Notes under the pieces: generated by a model | What the model was told of the DNA's origin: nothing | Databases searched by the model: none | The model's input: only the letters and a program-made list of their open reading frames with translations | Source: Anastrepha obliqua | Lineage: Eukaryota; Arthropoda; Insecta; Diptera; Tephritidae | Direction: 5' to 3' | Assembly: GCF_027943255.1 (NCBI RefSeq) | Contig: NC_072895.1 | Location: forward strand, 74,774,001 to 74,838,000 | DNA length: 64,000 nucleotides | Translations under genes and position numbers: made by a program | Shown here: positions 44,300 to 56,195 of the stretch, one piece after another | Numbering within the stretch: the first letter of the stretch is position 1 | How the letters are laid out: the number at the start of each line of letters is the position of its first letter

Positions 44300-44361
44300 T
44301 TTGCGTATGGAACTAAAGAGCCGCAGCTTCACATCCAAAAAGCCGCATGTTGCCGACCCTG
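44300..44361 (-). mobile_element. Possible hAT-type terminal fragment
   Basis: The minus strand from 44361 reads CAGGGTCGGCAACATGCGGC, then GCTGCGGCTCTTTAG. Many hAT elements of the Charlie/Tip100 type start CAGGG(G)TCGGCAA, followed by similar GCGGCTC words. No second end or transposase was found, so this is a tentative call. Confidence 0.35.
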
Positions 44362-44973
44362 GGCTAGTTGACATTCTCACTGCACACGCTCGCCTCAAAT
44401 GGTGCGTCTATCAAAAAATTATGGCTTGGGTAAAACTGGATTATTGCATTTCGTCCGTTTCATTTTCTACTAGCCACTTACCACTTGTAATTCCCGTTCT
44501 TCTTTTCACTACGTTTGTTTGAGATTGTTTGTGCAGCACCTTTAGAATATCATTGATTTCAGTGTTAGTTCTAGGCGTACGTGTGGAAATTTTGTGGGTG
44601 CCACAATACGGTACATTTTGCTCAGACTATAACCAAATCTTTGGGCTAAAAAGAGTTGTATCGGAAGGAGACAGCAGATGATTTTTATTTTGTGCTCTGT
44701 GCCAAACAAAAAGTTTCCGTTAGAGTAAGCTCACGAAAAGTTTATTCAATGGCTAGCTGTAATTGAATTTCATATCTGTACGTTATTGATTGTATGCATT
44801 TCGGCACTATTGAATTGGCAAACAATGACGCGTAGATAAGTAGTAGAAAAAAGTGGAAATATTGAAAACGAAAAGCAAATAGGGAGAAAAAGACCGTGTG
44901 TTGGAAAAAACTATGAATTCTGGTGGCCGAAATACCAAATATGTTGTCATACTGGTGCTAATCTGAAAATTAT

Positions 44974-44989
44974 GTGTGTGTGTGTGTGT
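44974..44989. repeat. (GT)n microsatellite
   Basis: Eight GT dinucleotides in a row. Confidence 0.8.
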
Positions 44990-45533
44990 TAAAATGTTAC
45001 TGTGGAATGTAGTTTTAAATGAATTTGCTTATTACGTTGAGCAAGAAAATGATCAAGACAGTTGTTTATGCGGACGATGCAGTCATCCTGATGACAGGGC
45101 ATTTTTTCTCCACTATCAGCGACTCTCTAAGTGACCTTGAACGGTCTAATGGCTAACCCAGCCAAGACCGAACTAGTTCTGTTCATTAGAAGTTTTAAGA
45201 TACCGAGTTTTCAGTTACAGTCCATAGATGGACACTAACCCTATCGAAGGAAGCCAGGTATCTCGGCATAATTCTGGACTCAAAGCTTTCGCCTAAAATA
45301 AAATTCGAAGAAAGAATAAAAAAAAGCTTGTAATGCTCTCTTTATCTGTAAGAGGACATTTGGGATAAAATGGGGTCTGAAACCAGTATATAAATCACAG
45401 AGCGTGGAGCTTTTGGAGGTGGTGCAGACACAATCCTGCCTAAATAACCTCATAAAAGTCCAATGATTAGCTGGTGTAGCAATAACAGGTGCGACGCCTC
45501 AGGCAGCACTGGAAGTGATCCTACATATTCCAG

Positions 45534-46841
45534 CAAAAAGTAAGGTGAATTGGGTTGTAAAATGAAAAATCTTTATTTATTCTTGTAAATCAATTTCATC
45601 CCCTTCAAAATAATCCCCTCTCGATGGAATACACTTATGCCAACGATTTTTCCAATCCCCGAAACATGCCAAATAAATAGTCCATTTCCGGTATAGCCAT
45701 CAGCACCTTCTTCGATTCAGCTTTTATCTCCTCAATCGACTCGAAACGCGTTCCCCGGAGTGGTCTCTTGAGTTTTGGGAATAGCCAGAAGTCACATGGA
45801 GCCAAATCAGGCGAATACGGTGGTTGCGGAACGATATGCGTGGAATTTTTGGCGAAATGGTCACGAAGAAGGAGTGTAGTGTGAGACGGTGCATTATCGT
45901 GATGCAAAAACCAAGAGTTGTTGGCCCATAATTCTGGTCTTTTTAGACGAATTGCTTCACGTAAACGACGCATAATGCTCAAATAATATTCCTTATTAAC
46001 AGTTTGGCCAGGTGGAAGGAATTCATAGTGAACCACACCACGAAAATCGAAAAAAAACTGTCATCATGATCTTTGTTTTTGAACGACTTTGACGTGCTCT
46101 TTTCGGTCTGGCCTCGCCTTTAGCACGATATTCGCTTGACTGGTCGATTGTTTCAGGGTCGTAAGCATAAACCCAAGTCTCATCTCCCGTAATGATGCTT
46201 TTGAGCTTGTCCTGATAGTCTGGAAGCATTGTTTCACACACATCAACGCGACGACTTTTTTCCAAGAAATTGAGAGTTTTCGGTACCAAACGAGATTTGA
46301 CTTTTCGTTGGCCCAAATGGTCTTTCAAAATGGTTTTCACAGATCCTTCTGATATTCCGATCATATCAGTAAGGTCTTTAACAGTCAACCGACGATTTTT
46401 GAGCACTAACTCCTTCACTTTATTGACGTGTTGGTCATCTGTTGACGTCGATGGTGGTCCGGAGCGCTCCAAGTCATCAACACGTTCTCGACCCTCTTTG
46501 AAGTCTTTGTACCACTTATAAACATTTTTCTGCGACATGGTCGAATCACCAAATGCCTTCTGCAACATGCTAAACGTTTCCGCAGCCGAAATTTCATTCC
46601 GAAAACAAAATTTGATGGCACTTCTCTGCTCAATCAAATCAGACATTGTAAAAATCGAAAAATGCACTCTTTGTCGTTTGGTAAACACAAGCGTAAATAT
46701 ATTACTGATAATGACATTCACATGAAAGTTGGCCCAGATGTTACTAACAGTGCTGCCAACTCATGAAAAATATAACTAGAGCGAAATTTTAATCCCGCGA
46801 AGTTTGACAAATAAATTCACCTTACTTTTTGCCCACAGTAG
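45534..46841 (-). mobile_element. DD34D mariner, copy 2, nearly full length
   Basis: The right end is complete (complement CTACTGTGGGCAAAAAGTAA, followed by TA at 46842-46843). At the left end the outermost ten bases of the inverted repeat and the TA are missing: the host sequence CATATTCCAG runs straight into CAAAAAGTAAGG at 45534. It sits inside the non-LTR remnant at 45020-47740. This copy is the best reference for the family, with only two coding lesions. Confidence 0.92.
45635..46721 (-). pseudogene. DD34D mariner transposase with two small frameshifts
   Basis: The likely start is M-S-D-L-I-E-Q (about 46646). The helix-turn-helix regions are complete (K-N-V-Y-K-W-Y-K-D-F; V-K-D-L-T-D-M-I-G-I). 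G-D-E-T-W holds the first Asp (about 46190), W-F-L-H-H-D-N-A-P-S-H the second (about 45910) and S-P-D-L-A-P-C-D-F-W the third (about 45800), with 34 residues between the last two. A T run is 8 instead of 7 (plus-strand A run 46052-46059), which shifts the frame after T-V-F-F. A 4-bp AAAT duplication at about 45669-45676 shifts it again near the C-terminus. The intervening protein is intact. Confidence 0.9.
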
Positions 46842-47740
46842 TATATGCAAAAGGGATGGCGGCCAAATCTGCTTCTGGGATTAAAGCAGCAAGAATTCTA
46901 GGAGAAAATACTCACGGTCATGTATCAGTTCTACTCTCTGTGGAACATTTGCGATACGCATCGAAAAAAGACTATCTGGAACCCAAGATATCATAGATCT
47001 TGGCAGTGACTTTAAAATACGAATACCCGCCAGAAAGGATTGGCAAAGCAGTGTCAAATCAGATGATAGTGGTCACCATATTTATACTGACGGCTCAAAG
47101 ATGGACAATGGCACTGCATCGGGTGTGTACTCGGAAGAATTATACTTCAATTGCTTCTTTAAACTCCCAAACCGGTGTAGCGTCTTTCAAGCTGAGATCT
47201 GCGCTATAGGCAAAGCAGCAAAAACGAGAAGACTAATGGACTTGCCCCCGGCAAACCTTACCATTTTTGTTGATAGCCAAGCAACGGTCAAGATGCGCAG
47301 TAATTCAAGAGCACAATATCACACTTTGTTGAGTTTCCGGCCACGCGGGAGTGGAAGGAAATGAAAGAACGGATGAGTGTGCAAGAAAAGCTTTGGAACT
47401 GATCCTTCAATGAATAGTAGAGAACATAAGCATTCCTTTAAACGAACTATACACTGCGATTGACTATTAACTGCAGGATCTCCAAAGCGCTCTGGTCAAA
47501 ACCGAATCTTAAAAGGACAGATTATCTGCTTGGATTCAACAGATCAACTACCAGCGTCCACACAGGTATTATAACGGGTCACTGGGCTAGCCAATAGAAT
47601 GGGTGTACCTCAGAATTACTTCTGCAAGAGTTGTGAAGATGAAGCAGAAATTGAGTCGTTTTTTTTTGAAGACCTGGGGAATGTGCAAAATGTCTCACTA
47701 GAGTTACCTTCTTAAAAGTGGTTTAAGTGGTTTAAGTAAC

Positions 47741-48697
47741 TTTTAGTTAGCCAAAAATTAATCTGAAAGCTGACGTTGGTAGAAAACTAAGGAAAGAAAA
47801 TTCAGCGAATTTGCGTGAGCCAACTCATACGCAATACAGAATTGGTTTAAGACAAAATCCCATTCTTTTACGACACTGTCCAAATAAATGAAAAATTAAT
47901 AGTCCATTATATATGTACTTTACATATATGAGGCCAAAATTAAAATTAATAAAATAACTAATTTTGAAAATTGCTTTCAAAATTATAGATTGCGAAAAAG
48001 AAAATAATATTTACGAATTAAAATATGCATTAGAACCACTTTATTTATGCAATATTTTTATAGCTTTACTTACAAAATAAAAAGCACTTATCGATTTCTA
48101 TAGCTCAAATTAGAGGTAAAGATATAATCAATATTCCGTAGAAGATGTGTAAATATTAAAAATAGTTTCAGTCGATTTCAGACATGTCTCAGAAATTGTA
48201 ATAATGTATCAGAATATTAAGTAAAACGGGAACTATAAACTTTGAGGGGGATAAAATAAACAAAAAATACTTGTATAAATATATCACTTCTTATTTTCCA
48301 CAAACTATATTACGTAAGACTAAGACCCCTAAGATTAAACATTTTTTTACCTTTTTGTACTTTGTATGTACTACTGTTATCACAGTTTGAGAAACAGGCC
48401 AAATGATTGCTTAAGGTGACCAAATCATAAGCCGATTAAGCTACGCTGTAAAATAGAAGGAGAAGGTGGTGGAGCGGAAATGAAGCGATTTTGAGAGAAA
48501 GCCTTTGAGTATATATATAAAAACCTAAAGCATTTGTTGGAATATATTTGTGTAGGATTACAAAATGTCAACATTAAAGTTACATCTGAGCATTAGAACG
48601 TATAAGGTTGAGTCCATTTCAAATTTGCTTGGATTGGCGGCCACTATTTTATTTTCAAGTCGCCAAATAAACCCAAATAAAGGCTGAGCGCCAGTTA
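47741..48697. other. Intergenic, AT-rich
   Basis: No feature recognised. Confidence 0.5.
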
Positions 48698-48699
48698 TA

Positions 48700-49521
48700 C
48701 TACTATGGGCAAAAAGTAAGGTGAATTTATTTGTCAAACTTCGCGGGATTAAAATTTCGCTCTAGTTATTTTTTCCATGAGTTGGCAGTACAAAGTCGTC
48801 GCGTTGATGTGCGTGAAACAATGCTTTCGGACTATCAGGACAAGCTCAAATGCATCATTACGGGAGATGAAACTTGGATTTATGCTTACGACCCTGAAAC
48901 AACCGAACAACCAAGCCAATATTCGTGCTAAAGGCGAGGCCAGACCGAAAAGAGCACGTCAAAGTCGTTCAAAAACAAAGGTCATGATGACAGTTTTTTT
49001 CGATTTTCGTGGTGTGGTGCACTATGAATTCCTTCCACCTGGCCAAACTGTTAATAAGGAATATTATTTGAGCGTTATGCGTCGTTTACGTGAAGCAATT
49101 CGTCTAAAAAGACCAGAATTATGGGCCAACAACTCTTGGTTTTTGCATCACGATAATGCACCGTCTCACACTGCACTCGTTCTTCGTGACCATTTCGCCA
49201 AAAATTCCACGCATATCGTTCCGCAACCACCGTATTCGCCTGATTTGGCTCCGTGTGACTTCTGGCTATTCCCAAAACTCAAGAGACCACTCCGGGGAAC
49301 GCGTTTCGAGTCGATTGAGGAGATAAAAGCTGAATCGAAGAAGGTGCTGATTGCTATACCGGAAATGGACTATTTGGCATGTTTCGGGGATTGGAAAAAT
49401 CGTTGGCATAAGTGTATTCCATCGAGAGGGGATTATTTTGAAGGGGATGAAATTGATTTACAAGAATAAATAAAGATTTTTCATTTTAAAACCAAATTCA
49501 CCTTACTTTTTGCCCACAGTA
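48700..49521 (+). mobile_element. DD34D mariner, copy 3, 5' half deleted
   Basis: The left end CTACTATGGGCAAAAAGTAA follows TA (48698-48699). The right end reads CTTACTTTTTGCCCACAGTA and is one or two bases short of canonical. About 460 bp covering the start and DNA-binding region are missing, with the junction near 48790. The catalytic half survives (see the coding entry). Confidence 0.88.
48795..49469 (+). pseudogene. DD34D mariner transposase, catalytic half
   Basis: It begins with R-R-V-D-V-R-E-T-M-L-S at the deletion junction and keeps G-D-E-T-W. An extra T near 48922 (ATATTCG versus ATATCG) shifts the frame. From there 49469 is reached without interruption: T-V-F-F-D-F-R-G-V-V-H-Y, H-H-D-N-A-P-S-H (second Asp) and S-P-D-L-A-P-C-D (third Asp), ending E-I-D-L-Q-E. 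The T run here is 7 long, in frame. It lacks any start and the DNA-binding region. Confidence 0.88.
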
Positions 49522-49689
49522 TGTTGTTGGTATAGGGTGCCCAATACTCGAAATTCACCGAGTATTGGATCCAATACTCGAAATTTTGAAACAAAGGTTA
49601 ATTTTTATCTGAATAAGAAAAAAATTATGAAAACCAAAACAAACTATAACATTTTCTCAAAATTTTACATTTCAAATACCCCTCCATGT

Positions 49690-50920
49690 TACTTAACCTA
49701 GCTAAAAGCGCCAGCTTTGTTGAACAAGCGTAAATACTCAAGCCTCTTTGTTTCTCTGTATGCACATATCCGCTGTTCGTTATTATTGTCATTTCATATA
49801 CGTATTCATGGTCTCGGAATTTTCCTCTTCCGCCGGCCATGATCTTGGCCTACCTCTGTCGTATATCGATTAGAAGATAGATATGCATCTTCACTTTCGC
49901 ATTCACTGGCTGATTTTTCAGCAATTTCTTCGCAATGAGTTTCGTTTCTAACCGCTTTCAATTCCAACTCTATTTCGAAATATTGTTTCTCATTATCAGA
50001 TTTGTGAAACATTTCTTCGAGGAACTTGACATCGCGGCTCACCAGAATTTTTGCATTTTGGAAGACCAGAGTCGATAAGCTTTAGCCTCATTTGAATATC
50101 CAACTAAACTACGCTCTTCAGATGGTGGGTCAAATTTACCGCTTTGGTTCTGAAATGGTCTGAAATTAACAACTGTAGGGGTTTTCCGCGACCAGAGTTT
50201 CAACTGTACCTCACTTTAGTTGGGCATCTATTTACTGTGTTAATTCGTTCTGCCCAAAATGTTACTGGTAGATTCGCCGGCGCCAACATGAATATAGACA
50301 TTTCCAAAAGCGTTCTATTTTTTCGTTCTGCGATGCCGTTTGCTGTGATGTATAAGGCTCACTCAACCGCCTCCTAATTACACAATCGTCCAGATATTTT
50401 TGAAAGTTAACGTTAATATATTCTAAACCGTTGTCCATTTGGAACAACTTTATTTTCTTTCCTGTGAGTGTTTCGGCAAAATTTTTGAAAATTCGGCAGT
50501 ACGTTAGGCATTCGCTCTCGGCAGTAAGTACTGGGTTACCTTTGTCTATAATGAGTGCTTTATCTCGCTTAAATATTACCTCAAATCCCTTTTCTGTAAT
50601 CTTCGGTGCTACTTGCCCTTCTTCGTTAATAACAACCCTGACATTGCCTATGCCAGTGATATTCGCTGTGTCGCTGTTTGTCAAACTAAGTGTTTTGCTT
50701 ATGTTTTTTAAGTTAATGAAGTTATTTTTGTTGGAACTCATGTGAAGGGAACAACCACTATCCATACACCAATATTCGCTATTATTCTTTAGCAAAAGAG
50801 CCGATTCGAACAACATTGATTTTTCGATCTTTTCTTCACCAGATAGTTTTATACAACGTAACTTGAAAATACTTATCTTTCTTTTCGATTTTGGTATAGT
50901 CCTGGGCCCATAAACTGTTG
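49690..50920 (-). pseudogene. Ty1/copia-type LTR retrotransposon remnant (protease to integrase)
   Basis: Minus strand: W-C-M-D-S-G-C-S-L-H-M-S (about 50770-50735) is the copia protease active-site region (D-S-G), followed after a deletion by F-Q-M-D-N-G-L-E-Y (about 50440, second integrase Asp) and S-E-P-Y-T-S-Q-Q ... N-E-K-I-E-R (about 50350-50300, the Glu). Further down, in other frames, come F-W-A-E-R-I-N-T, L-V-G-Y-S-N-E-A-K-A-Y-R-L and S-R-D-V-K-F-L-E-E (about 50040), the usual integrase C-terminus. The main frame is 50262-50816. No long terminal repeats, gag or reverse transcriptase are visible. Confidence 0.8.
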
Positions 50921-51339
50921 CTCAGAGCACGCTTTATTTAAGAAGATAAAAAATAAAGAAACGGAAGTGTGGAAAATTGCATGTTCAAGTATGTAAGACA
51001 AAATAAAATTTTAAATTAATCTAAATGAATTATAGATGGCGCAAATACTCGCATACGAAATTGTACGTACTGTTGCATTGTCCAACACAATTTAATTGTT
51101 GAGCCACTTGAAATTTGCACAAATTCAGTGGACTACAAAATTGCGTACTCGAAAATTTTCCAGAGATTTTCATTAAAAAGTTTAACATTTTGAGAAAAAT
51201 ATGCCAAATTTCATTGTATATTTTGGACGGAGCTTGTAACGTTGCGTTGTTGTAGTATGTACTATAGTGTTTTTTTTAACTTATTTAAATTAAAAAATAA
51301 ATAAATAGTCAAAAATTATCAATATGTGGTGCACAAATT
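50921..51339. other. Intergenic, AT-rich
   Basis: No feature recognised. Confidence 0.5.
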
Positions 51340-51349
51340 TTTTTTTGGC

Positions 51350-51462
51350 CCTGACTGTATTAAAGTATATAATCAACATCCAAGAACTTTTCGTGGTTAT
51401 CTGACAGGAAACTGCAGGTTAACATACCATCTCGTTAAGATGGGATTTGATGAAAAAATAAG
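51350..51462 (+). pseudogene. C-terminal scrap of an RNase H-type non-LTR element
   Basis: F-R-G-Y-L-T-G-N-C-R-L-T-Y-H-L-V-K-M-G-F (about 51388-51450) resembles the 'LTGHC-x-L-x-x-HL-x-KMG' segment located after the RNase H domain in Loa/I/R1-type elements. It stops where the jockey element begins, so it is probably the sequence the jockey inserted into. Confidence 0.45.
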
Positions 51463-53069
51463 CATCAATTGGAACCCACCAATTTTGATGAGCACAAACT
51501 TTGGAGAGCTACTAAGTACCTAAAACGACCGATGAAACGTAATGTTGCCATTAAAAATCTTGATGGATTATGGTGTAGGAATGATGAAACAAAAGCAGAG
51601 GCTTTTGCCAAACACCTCTATCTGACTTTTCAGCCTAATACTTCGAATAGGAATAATAATAATACAGATACTCTAAACTTCATCGAATCTCCGTGCCAAT
51701 TGGACCTCCCGATCACACAAATATCAGATGACGAAGTTACAGAAGAAGTTTTCCGACTGAATAACTGTGAAAGTCCTGGATATGACTGTATTGATAGTAG
51801 AGTTGTGAAGGTTTTACCACAAAATGCTATAAAGTTACTCACACAAATATAGTATAATGATATCTTGACTGTAAATCATTACCCCACACAGTGGAAGTGT
51901 GCTGTCGTTGTAATGTCCCAAAACCAAACAAACCTGAAAATAACGTCAAGTCCTACCGCCCCATTAGCTTGCTCGTAACATTCTCGAAGATATTCTAAAG
52001 AATATTTTTGAAAAGAATGTTACCTGTAATTGAGGATCAAAATATCATTCCTGAACATCAGTTTGGGTTTAGAGTTGGGCATGGCACACCAGAACAATAT
52101 CACCAGAACAAAGCCACAGAATTGGGAATGTTATTACAGATGCTATTGAAAGAAAAGAATACAGTTCTGCAACCTTTCTTGACGTACAACAAGCATTCGA
52201 CAGAGTTTGGCATATGGGACTACTCTTTAAAATTAAAAAAACTTTTACCAGCACATTTTTACTTAGTGCTTAAATCCTATCTAAGCGACAGGCACTTTTA
52301 TGTAAAGCACCAAGATGCGTAAGGTGTGCCTCAGGGTAGCGATTTAGGGCCAGTCTTGTGTACGATATTTACTTACGACATGCCGACAACAGAAAAGGTA
52401 GAAGTGGCGACTTTTGCTGATGATACAGCCTTCATCGCATCTAGTGAGTCCCCTGCAGAGGCCTCCTCCCTGCTACAAAATCACTTACACACTTTGGAAA
52501 CTTGGCTCAATAAATGGAAAATTAATATTAATCATGAAAAGTCTATTTATGTTACATTTACACTAAGAAGAGAACAATGTCATCCAGTGTATTTAAATGG
52601 TCATCAAATTCCTACTAGCGACACAGTCAAGTACTTGGGAAAGCTAAGCATCAACAGCTTAAAAATAAAACCAAAAGAATGTACTGGCTACTTGGTGGCA
52701 AATCTCAACTTAGTCTAGAAAACAAGGTTAGCCTATATGGACCTACGGTATACAGCTTTGAGGAACTGCTAGTAAGTCAAATGTGGAGATTTTGCAACGC
52801 TACCAGTCAAAGACCTTACGAACACTTGTTAATGCACCTTGGTTTATCACAAACGAAGCCATACACATGGATCTAGGTATTCCATTTGTTAAGAGAGAAA
52901 TCTCAGTATATTGTAAGAGATACATTGAACGATTGTCAAATCATGTAAACACAAATGCTATTTGCTTGTTGGACACAACCACTGAATTTAGACGATTAAA
53001 GCGCAATCATGTCTTAGACTTGCCATTCCTTTAAATTTGTCAATTTAATAATAATAAAAAAAAAAAAAA
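51463..53069 (+). mobile_element. Jockey-clade non-LTR retrotransposon, 5'-truncated, with poly(A)
   Basis: About 1.6 kb covering the reverse transcriptase to the 3' end, closed by TAA at 53032-53034, a short AT-rich 3' UTR and an A run (53056-53069). The order of motifs and the lack of an RNase H domain fit jockey itself rather than Loa/I. No flanking duplication is obvious. Several lesions break the frame (see the coding entry). Confidence 0.8.
51469..53034 (+). pseudogene. Jockey reverse transcriptase with frameshifts
   Basis: Readable in order: L-W-R-A-T-K-Y-L-K-R-P (51489-51521), E-A-F-A-K-H-L, C-E-S-P-G-Y-D (about 51769), S-Y-R-P-I-S-L-L (about 51951-51974), I-I-P-E-H-Q-F-G-F-R (about 52049), Q-G-S-D-L-G-P-V-L (about 52332), T-F-A-D-D-T-A-F-I (the FADD catalytic box, about 52409-52435), Y-L-G-K-L (about 52632) and the thumb region to D-L-P-F-L at the stop. 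Stops or frameshifts lie near 51850, 51915, 52000, 52140-52210, 52321, 52640 and 52760. The four main frames are 51469-51852, 52008-52322, 52326-52718 and 52783-53034. Confidence 0.8.
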
Positions 53070-56000
53070 CGAGCTAAATATGAAATTGTTAAAATGCTCC
53101 AATAAATTTTAAAATTCTAATATAAGTTATACATGAAGTAAGTTATACAATTTTCGAGTAAAAATTAAATCTAATAACATAAAATATGCATAAGAATTGT
53201 AAACAGAAAAAATTCTATAGTTTTCTATGTAGTTTTGCACCAGTGTAAATACTATGCTGTCATTAGGTAATAAGATCTCTTTTGCTGAATATCTGTATTC
53301 TAAGATAGATTGCAAGTTAAGTATTTCCATTAAAAAAAAAAAAAGTTTTGTGAGGTTGCTGAAAAAATATTCATTTATTATTTGATATACACTCATATAT
53401 ATTGGATATCGACTATCGTAATATTCAAAATAAACTAAAGTAGGAGTAATCCTTGAAACTGTTGGAATGCGACACTACCGAAAGTATTTGTTTAGAGGTT
53501 TCCTACTGCTCTGAGAAATATTCGTGAGATTAAGAGTATACCTCATTACATGATCTCATTATGAGTCTGCTATATATCATAACAAATATGACGATTTGAA
53601 GTTTTCTCGTGCGATTATTTTTCACAATTTTCAACATGGATTCATAAGATAAAAATGCTTCCATGAACTAAACTCATTATACGGTAGAATGTATTTACTG
53701 GCTTTTCCCTTACCGACAAATTCGGGGAAGGTCGCCCAAAACTAGTTGTTATGCCAGTAAATATCGAGACTGGGCCTGAAATAGAATGACGAGCAGCAAT
53801 AAGATTTAGAATGATCGTATTCTGGTAAAAAGAACGCATAATTTAAAAATTTTTCTGGAATCGCGACTGGACAAAGTGCTTCGAAAATTAATTCAAGCGA
53901 ACCAAAAAATCTCATCATGGAAAATATTTCGAAAAATAATAAAGGCGCTTTCTACTACGAATGCTCATTTTTTTCATGGTATAGTTCTCATGGAAAACTC
54001 AGTCTACAATTTAAAAAGCATCTGCGCATGTCCTGCCAAAAAACTAACTAACAACCAGTTCAATAAGTATTTACTTTAAAGCAAATTATGAGTTGCCTAG
54101 AATATGAAGATAATTCTTTTTTTTTTGTTGAAAATTTAGTTCTCATAAGTTATTGCATTTAACAAAAATAGAGTAAAGCTCATTTAGTTTGCTAAACAAA
54201 TGCTATATCAACCCGCTGTTCAAGTTTAAATGCCTACCTCATGATGCTGTTCATCATTTCTGTTCTTTTGCATCAGCAAAGCAACATTTGAAACGGGTTT
54301 CCACTGCGGAAGTTTTTTTCGCTGTAACGAACTTCAGCAACTTCACCGCAACGCGCAAAGGTTTTAGTATACTTTTCGGTTTGTGCAAACGTAGTTGCCG
54401 CTATCTAGAAGACTAAAGCACACAGTTGAAAACTAAGTTGAACCACAACGAAATCTAAAGAATTAAAATAAAAGCGAATCAAACGAATGAACAGCACAAA
54501 GCAGTGCAGCGGAAAGTTTAAATTGATTCAAATTGTAAAACAAAACCACGAAATTCCACGGTCAGCAGTAGAATTACATTTATACTTAAACACAATGAAA
54601 AATTAGAAAAAAAAGTATATATATAAAGCAGAAACTAAAGAGCTGAATTCGATGCTGGTGAAAAAATCATAGATTCAGCAGCTACAATAGCAGGTCATTT
54701 GAGATGGATGCAGGCACACACACACACGCGCGCTTGCTTAAATAACTCTATAGGTGTGTAAAGTTTCGAAAGACCATCATTAGAAGGCGGCATAGGTCGG
54801 CGCTCATCATAAAACGTCCCGCATTTGACCGAACATTGGAAATGAACCGTAAGAGAAAAGGCAAAAAGTTAACAGGACAGAAATGCAGAAACGCATTTGT
54901 AGACAGGAACTCAATTTGCTAGTGAAAAGTAGAAGACTAGAAGGTTGCAATAGTTGAGATTGGGTGAACGGGTGGTCAAATCGGCTGAAAAACTGAGTGA
55001 ACAGACAATGAGGGCTCATCAAACGTCAATGACAAAAAGGGTGCGCACCCAATGTTACAAACATACAGGCACAAAGAAAAGTTGATGTAAATGCATAGAA
55101 AAGAAAAAATAGTGCAACTAATAAAAGAGTAGATTTTGGTAATATAAGGAGCAAAGCGAAGAGTTGCATTGAAAATTTGCCAACGAAATGAAAATCGTTC
55201 GAAAATTTTGCAACCATCCCTTTCCCGTCGTAACATAAGTGAGGTAAATGCAAAGGGTATGGCTAGAATCGCTGCTTCGTCCTTTGGTCAGTTGCCTGCC
55301 TTAATGTTCGTTCGCATGTCTTGCTGGTCGTCCGACAGCTCTGTTACTTGACACTTTGACTACTAAGTTGTTGGTCTGGCCATGGTTGCATGCTTGACTG
55401 AACCGGAAATTAAGCTTTAACGAATTAGAAATCAAACACGCATACACACACAAACAGATATATATTATATCATCTGTTATAGCTATCTAACCAACTAAAC
55501 GTTGGCCGAAGCCATTTCCTCTTGTTCGATGGCACTTTCAATGCCAGCCACACGCTGAACCGCTGCAAAAGTGTACCGTTGACTCTGTGCATGCCAGTTG
55601 ACCGGAAATAGTAAACGAAATACTGCAGCTGCAAGCAAGCGTACACATATACATATATATATGTATATATATATATATTCACACACTCTTCATGTACGAT
55701 TATTGTACAACGGAAGAAAGATAAAAGATCAAGTGAAAGGGCAAGGTGCTAAACATTTTCAACCACCATTGCTTCGCACTCTTTCCCGTATAACAATTAT
55801 AGTTGTGTTATGTGCACGGGTATTGAGAGGAAATGGAATTGGTGTTTAAAAAAACAAGTAAAGAAACACGGATGCTTTGAACCAAAGAAAAAAACTAAAA
55901 GAACATTATGAATGAAGATGTGTCATGAAAATGTATTTTTAAATCTGGTTTTATCACCGGAATCAAAAAATCGTGTTGCTTGTAATAGACGGTGTTTTAT

Positions 56001-56112
56001 AGTATTAAATGAGAGTCCGAACCACCGAGAAGAGGTTGCAAGTATTTTCTAAGAAAATTTTCAGCCACTTAATGTAGAAAAGACCAGAAAACTTATCCTT
56101 TTTTATATGATG
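53070..56112. other. Intergenic, no recognised gene
   Basis: About 3 kb without transposon motifs. (CA)n passing into CGCGCGC lies at about 54714-54734, and a TATATA-rich palindromic stretch at 55648-55678. The frames 54189-54416 plus and the overlapping minus frames around 54810-55250 have no recognisable domain. This is the longest repeat-poor part of the window, probably host intergenic or intron DNA. Confidence 0.5.
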
Positions 56113-56130
56113 ATACTCCGGCGGCCGCTG

Positions 56131-56195
56131 TAGCCGAATAGGTTGGTGCGTGACTACCATTCGGAATTCACAGAGAAAACGTAGGTTCGAATCTC
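56131..56195 (+). promoter_or_regulatory. RNA polymerase III internal promoter (A and B boxes) of the SINE
   Basis: TAGCCGAATAGGTTGG at 56131-56146 fits the A-box pattern TRGCNNANNNGG loosely. GGTTCGAATCTC at 56184-56195 fits the B box GGTTCGANNCC except for one of the final C positions. The distance between them (about 38 bp) suits a class II tRNA ancestor. No T run that could terminate polymerase III is seen right after the head, as expected for a SINE. Confidence 0.65.

Larger units (their letters stand above)
43127..45019. other. Intergenic, with one candidate hAT-type end
   Basis: AT-rich. The overlapping frames 43598-43945 and 43735-44067 have no recognised domain. 44300-44361 may be a terminal fragment of a hAT element and is listed separately. 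(GT)8 lies at 44974-44989. Confidence 0.45.
45020..47740 (+). pseudogene. Loa/I/R1-type non-LTR remnant (reverse transcriptase to RNase H), split by a mariner
   Basis: Plus strand, left part: V-V-Y-A-D-D-A-V-I-L (45059-45088, the YADD catalytic box), N-P-A-K-T-E-L-V-L-F, Y-L-G-I-I-L-D-S-K-L (about 45259), A-G-V-A-I-T-G-A-T-P-Q-A-A-L-E (about 45475-45510) and H-I-P. The mariner at 45534-46841 interrupts here. After it come V-Y-A-K-G-M-A-A-K-S-A, then RNase H motifs Y-T-D-G-S-K (about 47083), F-Q-A-E-I (about 47187) and F-V-D-S-Q-A-T (about 47270), a degraded G-H-A-G-V-E-G-N-E (about 47339), and a Cys-rich C-terminus (F-C-K-S-C-E-D). There are frameshifts throughout. It is a different lineage from the copy at 14689. 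Confidence 0.75.
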
